DNA of 64,000 bases from Brachypterus glaber (taxonomy: Eukaryota; Arthropoda; Insecta; Coleoptera; Kateretidae), in assembly GCA_958510825.1 (NCBI GenBank), contig OY294047.1, forward strand, positions 2,790,001 to 2,854,000, written 5' to 3'. Positions 23,001-34,500 of the stretch are shown piece after piece. The notes beneath the pieces were generated by a model that made no database searches, was not told the DNA's origin, and saw only the letters and a program-made list of their open reading frames with translations. Both the position numbers and the translations under genes were made by a program. Each line of letters starts with the position of its first letter. Position 1 is the stretch's first letter.

Positions 23001-25607
23001 GGGGCTGGTCAGAGAAATTGTTTTTGACAGGGGGGGGGGTCTAGGTAAACGTTACGTAACGAAATTTAATAAATTTAATGTTTATTTCCTAAGCTTTGCA
23101 GATGTATTTTTATTTCAACATAAATTACTATTTAGTGGCCCATAATTCCCTTTTTCACACAAAAATTGACGAAACTATGCATATTTAAATAATATTGTAA
23201 TCAGTAAAAAAACTGTTGACATTGATATTAAAAAAAATCTTATGGCCCTGTTCTTGCGTGATCTTGCCGATGAATCATCGGCGATGATACATTTTCGCGC
23301 GGAATGTGTACTCACAGAACACCAATGTGTGTACTATCTTGTGTACCTGTGCATAAACAATATACGTGTTATATGTAACACTTAGTGTAAAAAGAGGTTC
23401 TAGTATTTATTCCCTGTGTGATATTGATTATGAATATTTTTTTAAAGTTTGAGTGATTTTTTCGTGTAAATTTTTTTTAAGGTTATGTTATACTATATTT
23501 TAGGTTCATGTTTGTTTTGTCGAGAAAAACAAATCAATAGTGAGAATACAGTTAAATTTATTGCGAAACAAAATTTTTATATTTTTACGCGTTACACAGG
23601 GGGGGTGGATGTTGGTAAATGTGACAGTTTTTTATACATGGGGGAGGGGGGTTCAATTTTTTTGAAAAATTGTGTTACGTAATATATGGACAGCCCCTTA
23701 CCTGAAAAACTTGACAGACCTCTGGATGAGCCAGTGTCTTCAACAGGGTATTTTTTTGCTCATATCCCTGAACTGTATCCAGGCAGCTTCTTTTTACCTA
23801 ACCAATGTACTTCATGGTACGTCACTGAACACATTGAAAGACGAACTGGTCCGCATTTTTTTTCTTATGTGGGAGTGTCCCGCCTAGGTTAATCTCGGTA
23901 CCTCTCGACCGCTGTATGTTACCACGCTTGATTGGGATTTATGTCCGACTTTTATATCATTCCTATTAAAAATTTGTAATAATTTAAGACTTCAGTACAT
24001 ACTAATAATATTCAGTTTGGGTTACAAGTCTGAAAAACTCGTGATCTTTTTCTGAGGTGAAAAACTATAGCTTATTTTCTTGAACCAGTTGTGTTTTTCA
24101 AGCATTGGTATGAAAAAAACAGAAGATACTTTTTTGTGGATGCAAAAAGAATCAAGACAAATTCAAATGGGAAATAGAAGTGTTTGGAAAATCCTTTTGT
24201 TCCAATATTTCTACTACTGCTTTTTAGAAAACCCCTATTTTTCTACTAAATGTTTGTATATATTTCTATTAAACTTCGCGTCAAGATTAACGCACTACTA
24301 AAGTTGGATTTTTTTCTTCACGAACCGCTATTCTAATTTTGATGATTTTTTTTACTTGCAGGTTTATTTGAGGTTGATTTAAAAACACCCCCGCTTTTGA
24401 GGCTGGAGCATCCACAGCGTGTTTTAAATTTCGGCAAAAAAAAACTTATTCTCACTCTTACACCCTGGATATACCCTAAATTGAAATTTGAATAAAAAAT
24501 CTTATTACATGGTCATAACTGAGTGAAAATCCTACATTTCAAAAACAAACTAGATGAAACGTTGCAAGCACCCTGTCAAAACATCGGCACTATTGTACAC
24601 TAGAGCCATCTAGTTTGCAAATTTTAAACTAGGTGTTTTGTTTGATTTTAAATTCTGTATCTTTAAAACATTATATTCTAGCAAAAAACTGTATATAACA
24701 TTTTTTATAGGGCTTAAAAAGAGCTTTTATTAAAAATATAATTTTTTGAAATCGGGTTATAAATATGTGAGATATGCTAAAAAAGCCTTTTACTGCTTTA
24801 AACGCCAATATCTCGAAAACAATGCGTTTTAGGAAAACGTTTTTTATAACATTTTTTGACCAATTTAAAATTATCTTTTATATAAGTGCTAAATTAACCA
24901 AATACAATAATAATTGCCTTAATTATAAACAAAAACGCTAAAAATAGGAGTTTTACCCTATTTTTACCCTCTTACCCCCAATCGTTTACCCCCAAAATCT
25001 AATCAGCTCTTAGGAATACGATAAGAAACAATATGCAAAAAACCGCAAGTCGAAATCTCATGTAGAAATGGAGTTAGAGAGTTTACACCCAGACAGACAG
25101 ACACAGACAGACGGACGCAAAAATTATTTTTACTGATTTCGACTCAGAATGGCCTAAAACGTCAAAATCAGATTTGCGGTCCGCGAGAAAACCAACTTTA
25201 AAAATGTGTCCAATTTTAATGGTCCATTAATTTTTACGCAAAGTGTATGACTTTCAACCTTTGACCATGAATTTGATTTTGTTTTATTTCTTTCAGGAGC
25301 AACAAACGTCGGTACTGTAAGAGTATATTTTGACAAAACATTACACACAAATGTTCATAAGAAAACCCGACAGTACAAAGACATTTGCTTGGGAAACAAA
25401 ATTCATTTAAAAAGAGGCGATCCAGTGGGCGAATTCAGGATGGGTTCCACCATAGTTTTAATTTTCGAGGCGCCGAAAACTTTTAAATTTTCGATGAAAT
25501 GCGGCGACCATGTTAAAATGGGCGAGTCCTTGGGATGCGTGTCAAGGAAGAAGTTTGTAGACAAAGTCCACGAAACTGGTTCAAATTTGATGAAAGGCTC
25601 AATATAG
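15104..25607 (+). CDS. PISD: Phosphatidylserine decarboxylase, mitochondrial (5 exons seen, first exon missing)
   Basis: Converts phosphatidylserine to phosphatidylethanolamine at the mitochondrial inner membrane, using a pyruvoyl group made by self-cleavage. Exons 15104-15289, 18892-19130, 21551-21693, 22584-22753 and 25297-25607 join in phase with GT-AG borders and give 348 residues. Seen: a hydrophobic stretch near residues 11-22 followed by basic residues (membrane anchor), SPADG with the catalytic Asp at about 125, APGDYHRFHSP with the catalytic His at about 188, and MGST at 294-297 where cleavage between Gly and Ser would separate beta and alpha chains. Most animal homologues have LGST, so the Met is a mild variant. 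The C-tail runs about 45 residues past the cleavage site. The opening exon with start codon and targeting peptide was not found; it must end in phase 1 upstream of 15104. Introns are filled with MITEs and a LINE fragment. Identity is very secure. Confidence 0.96.
15581..15682 (+). repeat. 51-bp tandem duplication
   Basis: AGTTAATATGTATAGTTAATA...GTTGTGGGTAA repeated twice. Confidence 0.65.
16107..16405 (+). mobile_element. MITE family 1, copy 3 (in PISD intron)
   Basis: Lacks one arm of the first stem (GGGTAAA joins the CGTCGGCCAAGCAGG block directly). Confidence 0.75.
16880..17400 (+). repeat. Element with 120-bp tandem repeats in a PISD intron
   Basis: Units starting at about 17027, 17146 and 17260 share TCAGCGACCTCA...ATTCATAATTTTAAACA and GACATTTATRTCCGCCA. 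The flanks recur inverted at 48775-48850 and 11765-11900. Confidence 0.62.
17670..18100 (+). mobile_element. MITE family 6, copy in the intron before PISD exon 18892-19130
   Basis: 430 bp with ends CTAAAGTTTATTTTTTTAAG and its complement. An inverted copy lies at 20638-21063. Confidence 0.78.
18131..18830 (-). mobile_element. Element family 7, PISD intron copy carrying a hairpin insertion
   Basis: Diverged, inverted copy of 24547-25166. Shared marks are ACTTAGTGCTACTAAGAG, CGACGTTTTAGACTATTC and TCTGTCTGGGTGTAAACTC. A hairpin element sits at 18587-18716. Confidence 0.6.
18587..18716. repeat. Hairpin element, copy 1 (130 bp)
   Basis: Near-perfect inverted repeat with arms of about 60 bp, TTGAAAATGACGGGTCTGGG on one side and its complement on the other. 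Repeated at 51802-51932. Confidence 0.75.
18892..19130 (+). CDS. PISD: PISD exon with SPADG catalytic Asp
   Basis: Acceptor TTCTAG ends at 18891 and donor GTAAGT starts at 19131. The exon begins by completing an Asp codon (phase 1) and ends in phase 0. It encodes [14 protein letters not shown] and SPADG motifs of the PSD family. It is flanked in its two introns by inverted copies of a 0.43-kb MITE. Confidence 0.95.
19278..20268 (+). mobile_element. LINE 3' fragment in a PISD intron (CR1/Jockey superfamily)
   Basis: An open frame to 19927 holds the end of a reverse transcriptase: [35 protein letters not shown] and [11 protein letters not shown]. The 3' UTR has a CA microsatellite, an ATT run, then CACGGGCTTTTGCC...CAGTGAGCAAATTG and an AAATA-type tail, as in insect CR1-like LINEs. 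Same strand as PISD, 5'-truncated. Confidence 0.85.
19996..20045 (+). repeat. CA microsatellite
   Basis: About 25 CA units inside the LINE 3' region. Confidence 0.95.
20638..21063 (-). mobile_element. MITE family 6, inverted copy in the next PISD intron
   Basis: Same sequence as 17670-18100 read on the other strand, with a few small changes. Confidence 0.78.
21551..21693 (+). CDS. PISD: PISD exon with APGDYH motif
   Basis: Acceptor TTTTAG ends at 21550 and donor GTAAAT starts at 21694. It begins with VKGVTYSL, where the family has the same VKGVTYSLE segment, and ends in YLAPGDYH carrying the catalytic His. Ends in phase 2. Confidence 0.95.
21770..21896. repeat. Hairpin element in a PISD intron
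   Basis: TTTTTGCCTTTGTGACATAG and its exact complement, with arms of about 55 bp around a short AT loop, 77 bases after a PISD donor. Confidence 0.68.
22584..22753 (+). CDS. PISD: PISD exon, RFHSP to FSYTAVG
   Basis: Acceptor TTATAG ends at 22583 and donor GTAAGT starts at 22754. It encodes [29 protein letters not shown] and FFSYTAVG, all typical PISD blocks. Ends in phase 1. Confidence 0.95.
22969..23698. mobile_element. 0.73-kb transposon with GGGGCTGTCCATATATTACG ends
   Basis: Terminal inverted repeats of about 27 bp, GGGGCTGTCCATATATTACG and complement, flanked by TTA. No transposase frame inside. Confidence 0.65.
24547..25166 (+). mobile_element. Element family 7, copy in last PISD intron
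   Basis: Begins AAACTAGATGAAACGTTGCA and ends in the GACTCAGAATGG...AAAACGTC block; matches 50901-51573 closely. Confidence 0.7.
25297..25607 (+). CDS. PISD: PISD terminal exon with GST self-cleavage site
   Basis: Acceptor TTTCAG ends at 25296 and the exon runs to a TAG stop. It contains [18 protein letters not shown] (cleavage between Gly and Ser) and the short alpha subunit. A polyadenylation signal AATAAA lies at 25667-25672. Confidence 0.95.
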
Positions 25608-25666
25608 TTATATTTAGATAGAATAAGTATTAAAACAAAAAAGTATTGTGATATTTTTGATTTTGT

Positions 25667-25672
25667 AATAAA
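25667..25672 (+). terminator. PISD polyadenylation signal
   Basis: Canonical AATAAA 60 bases after the PISD stop codon. Confidence 0.6.
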
Positions 25673-25771
25673 TATAATTAACGTTTATTTTTTTTATTAG
25701 TAGAAATTAGTATCCTAAATATTGACGAAAATAGATAGTACCTTTTTAAAACACCACGCGTAATGAAAAGT

Positions 25772-26802
25772 ACACAGAAAAAAAGGATATCTTGAATCAA
25801 AGCAAAACGATCTTGAACCAAGGCCGCCATGGCTTTCGATATGTTCAACGCCATGACTGTCTTGGATCAAGTCCGCCGTGATCTTGGCATTTGAGGTCCT
25901 AGATTTAAGGACATTTCCTTAAATCAAAGCCACTTAAACCATTTATTTAAGATCATATTATCTTTATCCAAGATCATATTATCTTAAACCAAGATAATAT
26001 TATCTTAAACCAAGTCTTGGTTTAAGATAATATAATCTTGAATGAAGAGAATTATAATCTTGATTTAAGATTATGATTCTCTTGATTCAAGATCATATTG
26101 TCCCCACAGTCGGGTTCCAGGATTAATAGAATGGTAAATATTTTGAAAAAAATTCCCACACATGTATAATATTATTTCGCACGCCTATGAAATTTGATAC
26201 TTTCTTACTCTGTTAATCGTGTGAAATTTGGTTTCATAGGTGGTCGTAGGAAAAAGCACTTGTTTTTGAAGAAAAACTTGTTGCAACGCCATTGCAAAAT
26301 GGCGTTTATAGGTATAAATTATTTAAAGCTACTTACCCGTGATTTTTTAAAGTAAATTTGAAAATCCTCATCGTTTGAGGGTAACATAACAAATTCGTCC
26401 ATTTTCAAGCAGATAAAAACAATGATACACCTTTAAAGACAACTGACGGCAAAAAAAAAACAAACCTAACTTCTCTCCCGCGCATATCTTGAACTACTGC
26501 GCAAATTGTATATCTACGTGGGGTTATGCCGGCAAACTCTTTACCGTAAGACAACAGGGGCTTTGAGTCAAGATAATAACTCTGGATTCTCTGTTACTAT
26601 TTTAAATGTCATGCATTTAAGGAAAAAATCCTTGACACAAGGATTTTTCTACCAAGAGAATAATTAAAGGAAACCAAAGTCACAGATAATCTTAAACCGA
26701 TGATACATGATCTTAAAAGAAGATTATTACCTCGATTTAAGATAATATAAAAAGTCCAAGATAATTTATTATCTTCTGCCAAGATAACCTTTTTTTCTGT
26801 GT
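25772..26802. mobile_element. 1.0-kb foldback element made of AAGAT/ATCTT palindromes
   Basis: Ends ACACAGAAAAAAAGGATATC and complement. Both subterminal zones hold many short palindromes such as ATCTTGAATCAAGAT-like and AAGATAATATTATCTT. It fills most of the space between the converging PISD and NSUN7-like genes. Confidence 0.62.
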
Positions 26803-27553
26803 ATAATGCTACACTTTTCAACGATTTAAAAACATAAGTTATACAACCCGAGTTAAAGATCTCGTTGAATTAAAATAAAAAAGTCTTCTTATTTTTATTT
26901 TTTCAACATTTTTCCTAAAGGTTACAAAAAGTACAGAATTTTCACAATCAATGAGAAAATCGCTACCAAAATGTCATATAGCTGCTATTTCACGCTTTTT
27001 TGCGATCATCAGTGAGCATTTATTGGAATGGTGGCTTTCGCACCGTTGAAAATTTAAAATACTCATTAAAAATAAGTATAACTGTATTGAGAGCATACAA
27101 ATTGGTGGCGCCATCTAATGTTTGCACAAAAGTACTACACATTAGATGTTGGCAGACCTGTAATCTAATAAGAATTTTGTATGTTCTACTTCCTTCAAAC
27201 TAAAAGTAAACGACGGTCTATCTCGAAACTGCGTGTGGCTCGATATTTCTGAGGATGGAGACAAACGAAGTGTAATTAAGTTCTTTTAAATTAAGACTGT
27301 AGGTGGGAATTTTGAAAAATATAATACAATTTAAATCAAACCACAAACAGAAAAAATGTAACTCAAGCATATATTCCGGTAAAATCTACGTTGGCGGGCA
27401 AATGAGTTGATAATTTGCGTACGGTTTTAGAGAAACTCGCTTTTTCTTATATTTTTGCAGTAACTTTGTACGCATAATAATAAAATGGTACTATTCACCC
27501 GACAAATAGATTTTGCCTGGTATTATAAATTACGTATTATAATAATGTATTCA
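26803..27553. other. Intergenic space between converging PISD and NSUN7-like genes
   Basis: AT-rich; a short inverted block (ACATTAGATG near 27110-27150) is the only structure seen. No gene supported. Confidence 0.5.
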
Positions 27554-27814
27554 TTATTTTTTAGTTTTCTTTCTTGGTGTCACCAAATTTTCTTTTGAGC
27601 TTAATTTCAAAAATCTTGATGAAGTCTTTTTTACAATTGCTTCTTGAGGATCCTTATAACTGGAGCTAACTAACTTCCTAACGCTAGCAGGTTTCAACAA
27701 CGTTTTCAAAAAACGAATCGGGCTAGTATCTAAATTCGTACTAAAAAAGTAGTCGTCTTCATTTTCATCGTTATTTGTTGAATTTTCCAACATATTCTCT
27801 GCATTTTCTTCTTC
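27554..27814 (-). CDS. Possible alternative last exon of the NSUN7-like gene
   Basis: Follows a good acceptor (TTTTTTCAG) and is open for 86 codons to a stop. The product is first acidic (EEENAENMLE, NDENEDDYFF) and then basic (PRKKTKK). Phase 0 fits a splice from exon 12, skipping exon 13. I saw no good donor in exon 13 that would include both. It may instead belong to another small transcript. No homologue recognised. Confidence 0.4.
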   Translation of the reverse strand, partial: EEENAENMLENSTNNDENEDDYFFSTNLDTSPIRFLKTLLKPASVRKLVSSSYKDPQEAIVKKTSSRFLKLSSKENLVTPRKKTKK

Positions 27815-28011
27815 CTGAAAAAATAGAATTATGAATATTAAAAAGAATATTTAAATTTACATAGTTACCTTTGTAGTTGATTTTATCCGACTGTGTACTG
27901 TTACTATTTTGTATATATTTTTTGGTTTGGTCTTTTCAGGTAATATAGGTTTATACAAAGTTAATGGTTTATATGTATGCAAGAAAAGAACCGGTAAAAA
28001 TATAGATATGC

Positions 28012-28017
28012 TTTATT
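28012..28017 (-). terminator. Polyadenylation signal for NSUN7-like gene
   Basis: AATAAA read on the minus strand, downstream of the exon 13 stop. Confidence 0.45.
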
Positions 28018-28165
28018 ATAAAAATGTCAAGTGTTTCTGTAAATATAATTCTTATAAATAGAAAATAAAAACTGGTTATCTAACAGATATTATGTAGAGA
28101 TACCTGGTGATGTTTGCTGGCAGTTTTGTTCTTAAACTTACAGCAAGCATCTATGATAGCCAATA

Positions 28166-28591
28166 TTATCTATGAATAGGAGGGTATCTAGTAACATCAG
28201 CCCTAGGAAATTCCACAGGTGTGATGGCCAAAGGCACTTCAACCCGATTAGTTATCACGTTTCTAGTTAATTTCAGTTTTGGAAAAACAGGTATTCGCCT
28301 ACAAGAATTAGTTTTTGCAACTATTTCATCCACTCTAGCTGTGTTGTGGATCATGGTGTTTATTACGTTACGCGATTTAATCTGCCTGCTAATAGGTGGC
28401 AGAATTTTTTGGCGAACCAAGCTCGATTTTAGGTTTATTATGTGATGAGCGGCTTCCGTCCACCATCTTCGATACTGATTGCCTTCCTTGTAGCCCTCTT
28501 CGTTACTTTGACATTTTTGACATTCTGTTTCACAGGGTGCGATGAATGAATGTTTTAGGAATGTATAAGTTGGAGCTGCTATACGCTCAAT
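28166..28591 (-). CDS. NSUN7: NSUN7-like terminal exon 13
   Basis: Acceptor TTTTAG, open for 141 codons to a TAA. Contains EGNQYRRWWTEAAHHII and a proline-rich end. An AATAAA on the minus strand lies at 28017-28012, about 150 bases after the stop. Confidence 0.78.
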   Translation of the reverse strand: MERIAAPTYTFLKHSFIAPCETECQKCQSNEEGYKEGNQYRRWWTEAAHHIINLKSSLVRQKILPPISRQIKSRNVINTMIHNTARVDEIVAKTNSCRRIPVFPKLKLTRNVITNRVEVPLAITPVEFPRADVTRYPPIHR

Positions 28592-31500
28592 CTAAAAATA
28601 TTTAGAAATCCTTAGTTTTAAATTTTAGACGATTAGATTACACTTTATTGTTAACCAATAATTTATTTTGACAAAATAATCGATAATTAAGAAAAAGTCG
28701 CTTTTTTTAAGGGTGTTAGATGGGTAGAAAGAATGCCAAATTAAATGAATTATCCCTAGTGAATAACTGAAAAATAACTACATGGAACACACAACGAGGC
28801 ATGTACCATGTAAACAGCATAATCCGTTTGGGATAAAATCAATTTAAGGGGATAAAACTATCGACTGCTGCTAAAATGGCTAACGACTTTGTTGTTTTAA
28901 CAAACATGTGAAGTAAAATGTTTGAATCCACATAAAAGAACTACATTGATGGTCAACAAAGATTCAATTAATTCAGAATAGAGAACGCTTTTAATTTAGA
29001 CTTCTGGTATATTAAGATTTTTACTTGAATCATTCTTAATAGAAGAAAGGATTGGAAGGAAACAAAATGGGTAACACCATGTGGCTTATATTACTGGTCC
29101 TGAACCTATCTGTGGCTTTAACAAAAGCCATCAGTTTGAGGTAATGGGAATGGGAAACCAAAATCAAAACCCGATTATTGGAAAGACCAAAACTTAAGAC
29201 AGGCCAAAATATTTATAAAATATGAACCTAAACAAACAAGAAAGATACTAGATCTCAGCAAGCTGGAACTAAAGACCTATACAGGGCTGTTAACCGGACA
29301 CTGCCCTTTAAGATATCATCTTAAAAAAAATGGGAAAATCTGAAATTGACATCTGCCGTCTATGCTCAGAAGCACCAGAAACGGCCGAACACATTTTCTG
29401 CTTCTGCGAAGCCATTGTTCGCAAAAGGCTACAATATCTCGAACAGGTATACCCAAGACCTGCAGATATATTCCAAGTAGCCCCCAAAAAACTCTTTAGT
29501 TTCTTTGGAACTGGATTAAATTGTAATGGGGATTCACAATAGATCTTAGGCTTTTAGGATCATGGATGATAAAAATAAAATAAAATTGTATACTACATGT
29601 AGTTTATACCAACATGTAACAATGTATGAAGAAAAAAAGTTTTTGGATTGGTCTTACTGAAAGAAAACAAATATAAAAAATAACAAGGACAACACCATGT
29701 AGCCTATAGCATGTAAACCAGTTGATCCTGTATGATAAAAATTTAATAAAATAGGATTGAAAGCTAAGACTATTGCTATAAACGAGGAATAAAGCCACGT
29801 CAGATAATTATCTGACCTGAAAAGTCCTTAAATAAATATAAAATGTAATGTTTTCACCTCTTTATCTTGTAGTTTCTTTCTGGCTTTCTTTATTGGTTTT
29901 TCTATTTTTTCCACTTTCTTGATAGATCTGCTAGATTTTGATTTTACAGTAGTTTTGGAAGCATTAGATCCAAATAATCCCCTGTGTTCGGCCATTTGAA
30001 TCATATATTTGTCGTCCAGTCTTATTAATTGCTATAAGAATACACAAATGTAAGTTTTTAGTAGTTAATAAATATGTGCTTAAAGGAATGTTTTGAAATT
30101 ATATTCTTTTGGGCGTTTGTTTTTACAAAAATTCCCTTTTTCTACAATCTAATAGAGAAGTTAACATTTCTACAAAACCAAATGAAGTTTTCTGACCAAA
30201 AATAACCTATTTCTTAGCATTTTACTTTTCAGCTCGTTACCATGACAGCAAGCGCAAAATTGAATTTTGCGCGCTAGAGTGTAGGCAACCGGCAAGTCAA
30301 TCGTAAAACAACTGTCAACTTGACAGTGTCAAGTATATGCGACGTGATGTTATGTTCTGTCAATTTTTTAATATTAAATTATTATTTAAAAAAAATATAC
30401 CCCAAAAGTCAAAATTATAGTAGGTCTGGCAACGCTGTACTAGAATTTAACAAATATTAACTAACTAAATATAAAGTTTTTCTGAGAGGTAAACGTATTT
30501 ATCGAGTATAACAGCATATTACACGAAAAATATTTAGGGCCACCTAAAAAGATGGCTATTTTACATGTAACGAAATTATGTTTAAAAATATTATGATTAC
30601 TAAAATATATTAAGATTTATTTATATGAATAAATTTGTCTCCAGCTGCCATTTTATGATGCAGGTAGAAATTTCCTAGTTGGCCACGCCCTCTCCGAAAG
30701 TTAGAAATTAAAACGTACTTATAACGTATTTCTAACTTAAAAATCTAACGTTAGATTAACGTTTGTAACTAACTTTTGATTCTAACGTTAAACGGGACTT
30801 TTACACATATTTTATAACGTACTTTTATACAGTTTTCTAACATTAGAAAAACGTTGTTCTAACGTTAAATTTCTACTAGGGCAGATACCTTTCTTTGAAG
30901 TAGAGCCAAATAGCATCCGTCTTTTGTACCACATTGAACTTCATTTGGACAAAGAGAAGGCAGTTGAGGAACATCAAATATATCTGTATCCGGAACCTAA
31001 AAATCTATGTTTAATATTTTCGCAAGTTTTATGGTTTCTTTTAGAATAACCTCTATGTTATCCAAGAATTCATTATCGGTAAGTCTTGTTCTTAAAATAA
31101 TAGATGGCTTCAGGGATAGGTCCTCTTCACTGGATTCTGGTGGTTTTTCGTTGTTGTTTATTTCCTAAAATATTTTGGTAGATTAAATACGGCACAGCAT
31201 ATGCTTGTAGGGGCTCTACATTAATTTTGTTGAAAACTTTTTAGCATGAAGGGTTTTGAAGTGTGGACTAAGGTTGCAATTGCAAAATTTTTGCCACTTT
31301 CTTCGTTACATTTGAGCAAAGCCTCAGAACATTAATTTTATCATATTTTTAATAATAATTATAAAAAAATTCAATGGTTTATAATCTATCTAAATGATAT
31401 GACATAAAAATATAACATATTTTTTCATACATATTTGTACGATACTTTAAATTTACGCAAAATGCCGTTTTCCACCAGAAGATCTACATACAAAGCTAAA

Positions 31501-34500
31501 CTAAACCTAGTAACTTGTTTAGTTACTAATAATGAAACGAAATAGGGTATAACCACATAGGTAGAGAATATATAGAGGAAATAAACGTTTGCGCCGTGTT
31601 CTGCGCTGCGTAATAACAATAGATAGAAAATTGACATCTAAACGGTAAAAATGGCGGTTCTACGTTGCCAACACCATTTCAACCGTATAATTTTTAATTA
31701 TAAAAACCAATAAATTTCCAATATTTTGCTACACATTTTAATAAGAACACTCAAAGACAGCATAAATTTACATTCAAACCGTTTAAATGCAAGCAAACGT
31801 AAATTTACCTGGGTAAGAAGTCCGACAACGCTGCACTCTGTCATTTTGTTATGAAATCGAATAATTGGTGATATTTTGTTTGTGGCGTTGTTTGTGGTAT
31901 TTGCGTGTCTTTCTAGTTTTATTTTATTTATAGTGTTAAAATTTTTAACTTAAAAATGACTTGTTTAAACAATTATAAATTTATAAAGACTTTAAAAATG
32001 TGAAAACTCTTTTTGAGGTATTGTTTTTGTTTACAAATTTTGACGTTTAAAAGGTAAAAATGGCGGACTAAATTTTACACACCTAATGTGTTTTTGTCTT
32101 TATCTAATACCCACTACAGCTTCTCTACCTATGTGGGTATAACTTTAAAATTTTTTGTTCTATTTACATTAACAGGGTCATCTCCTGGTTGATTTGGAGG
32201 CAATACCAGTTTTCCTTGCAGTGTCGCATGCTGAATTTTAGCTATTTTATTAATGTCAGTCAATGCTTTGTTTACCATTCCTTTATTTTCGGCTTCCAAT
32301 TCCGAATGCGTCTCGTACAACACAAGTTGAATCTGTAAACAAAAATGGTTTAAAACTTAGGAACTTTTTTGATTTTTAGTTTTAATTTTGTACATTTATT
32401 TTAATAACACTGTGCGACAAAAAATTTAGGCATGAGATCTGTCAACGTCAGTCGTTCATTTAGGACCACTATTGTCGAGTCTCCAAGGGGTTTCGCTACT
32501 TTAGGTCATTGAAGCGATTTTTTTTTTTTAATTTAAGGATTCCAATGCACACTAATATCCAAGACCCATTTTTCAAGTTATCGTTCCAAAACGTTGACAG
32601 GTAAATTCTCATTAAAAGACGTTAATAAAAATAAATTTCAATAAACATATACCCAAAAATGCTTCGTAAGTCCCTTAAATTAAGTTTATATGAACTTTTT
32701 TTCATGTCTTTTAGTAGGAATTTACCACCCAAAGTTTTGAAACGCTAATTTGGAAAAGTTTGACATATTAAAGAAACATCGTTTAGATGTTAATGGAGGT
32801 TGGTGAGGTTTTTACAGATTAATTTGGGAAACTATATCATTAGCATTTTTGCCTTTTAATATAATGCCTTTACTTTTAAACCTATTGTATTCGTTTCCAA
32901 TAAGTTACCTATAAAAAAACAAAGGGCAAGTTTTGTTAGGTATACTATACTCCGTCCAGTTATGCAAGATAGTAAGGGACGCGGCCCGTTTTACACCACA
33001 GAGCGCATAAATAGTATAATTATGCATAAATCGTAGTGTATCAAAAATTTGATGTCGGTACTGTTTTCCTGGAAAGGGCCTATCCAAAGACTCGCATAAC
33101 AAGCATAGTACATAAGAATGCGATGCCAGGATTGGCTTGATGTGTCGTCATGTATCTTGTGATGGTTGTTATGCGAGCCTCTGGATAGGCCTTAAGTTGT
33201 AATTGTAACCTAAAAACTTGACGTTTTCTTGTGTTCAATATAATTTACGTTTGTACAATATGTAAAATATGCTAATTTAGTGTGGGTGTATGAAGAATAA
33301 ACCAAAAAAGTACCTTTTTCAATACCATACAAAATAACATTAAGTATAACCATTTTTTTATGTAACTTACTCTTCTTTTATTAGCTTTAACGACCGTCAA
33401 TCATTTTCATAGAAAAAATGTCACAATATTTTATGTGTTAAAAGGTACTACTATCTTGCATAATTGGACGGACTATATAACAACTTACTTGTGGGCGAGA
33501 CATGGCAAATCTAAGAGTTCTTCTTTGTTCTTCTAAAATTCTGGATACTCGATCTTTTGCTTCATTTGAATCGGCAGATTCAGTTAGGACCTCCAACATT
33601 GACAAATCTCCTCCTCTACTACAAACCTAATGTTACTTTAATTCATATTTTTTGCTTTATAATAAACGTCATGAACCAAACAACTTATCGCCCCTTTTGG
33701 TGCTAAATTTAATTAACTAAAACATCTGCCGAGTCTAAGGATAATATTAAAAAAGAATAATTGGATACTGTACTAATCCTAAAGAACCAAGGGACACTAG
33801 ATCTAGGTCTTAAGTTAGCAAGGCGACAGACAACGGGAACCGTCAGAAAACATCTGCGCATCGGTTGCCATAGAGAGTTTCTTCACGGATTTTACTGCCC
33901 ATCCTAAACTTAGAAATTAATCAAATCGAGCCGTTTTGAAGTTAATTTTTTGCTAAATTGCATCGTCGAAAAAGTCAATAGATTACCTAATTTTTTGACG
34001 TAAACTTATCATTTGTGTTTAAAAATAGTGTTTAATCGCAGCAAAACAGTGTTAATAATAATTATTAATAAACTTACGTTTCTAAAGAGTGTTACGCATA
34101 ATAACGTGTTAGGAAGAAAATTCAATCGATACAAAATATGTTTTTCATCTTATTTTAAACAGCTGAGATAATGGCCCATTTTTTCTAAATATGGTTTTTG
34201 ATCCGTAGAATTCAAATTTGAAGTCAGATTAGTTTTACCATTTTCCGGTTTTTTTTATTCCAAAAAACCATACAAAAACCACAAAAAATCATGTTTTTGC
34301 ATTTTTCTCGAAAAATCAGTGAGAAACCCGTTAATCTGACTTCGGATTTGGATTCAGCGATGAAAAATACGAATAGACCTGTCTCTTCAAAAATTCAGGG
34401 TACTTTTTTTGTGGACTTGTGATACTTACCAGATCTATGGGATCGTCAACTGCAGAGTAACTATTAGGAGGCGTTGCAAAAACAGCCACAACTTCTTCCA

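Noticed and set aside
23485..23892. Three short plus-strand frames in a PISD intron
   Set aside because: They run across a transposon end and poly-G stretches and match nothing recognisable.
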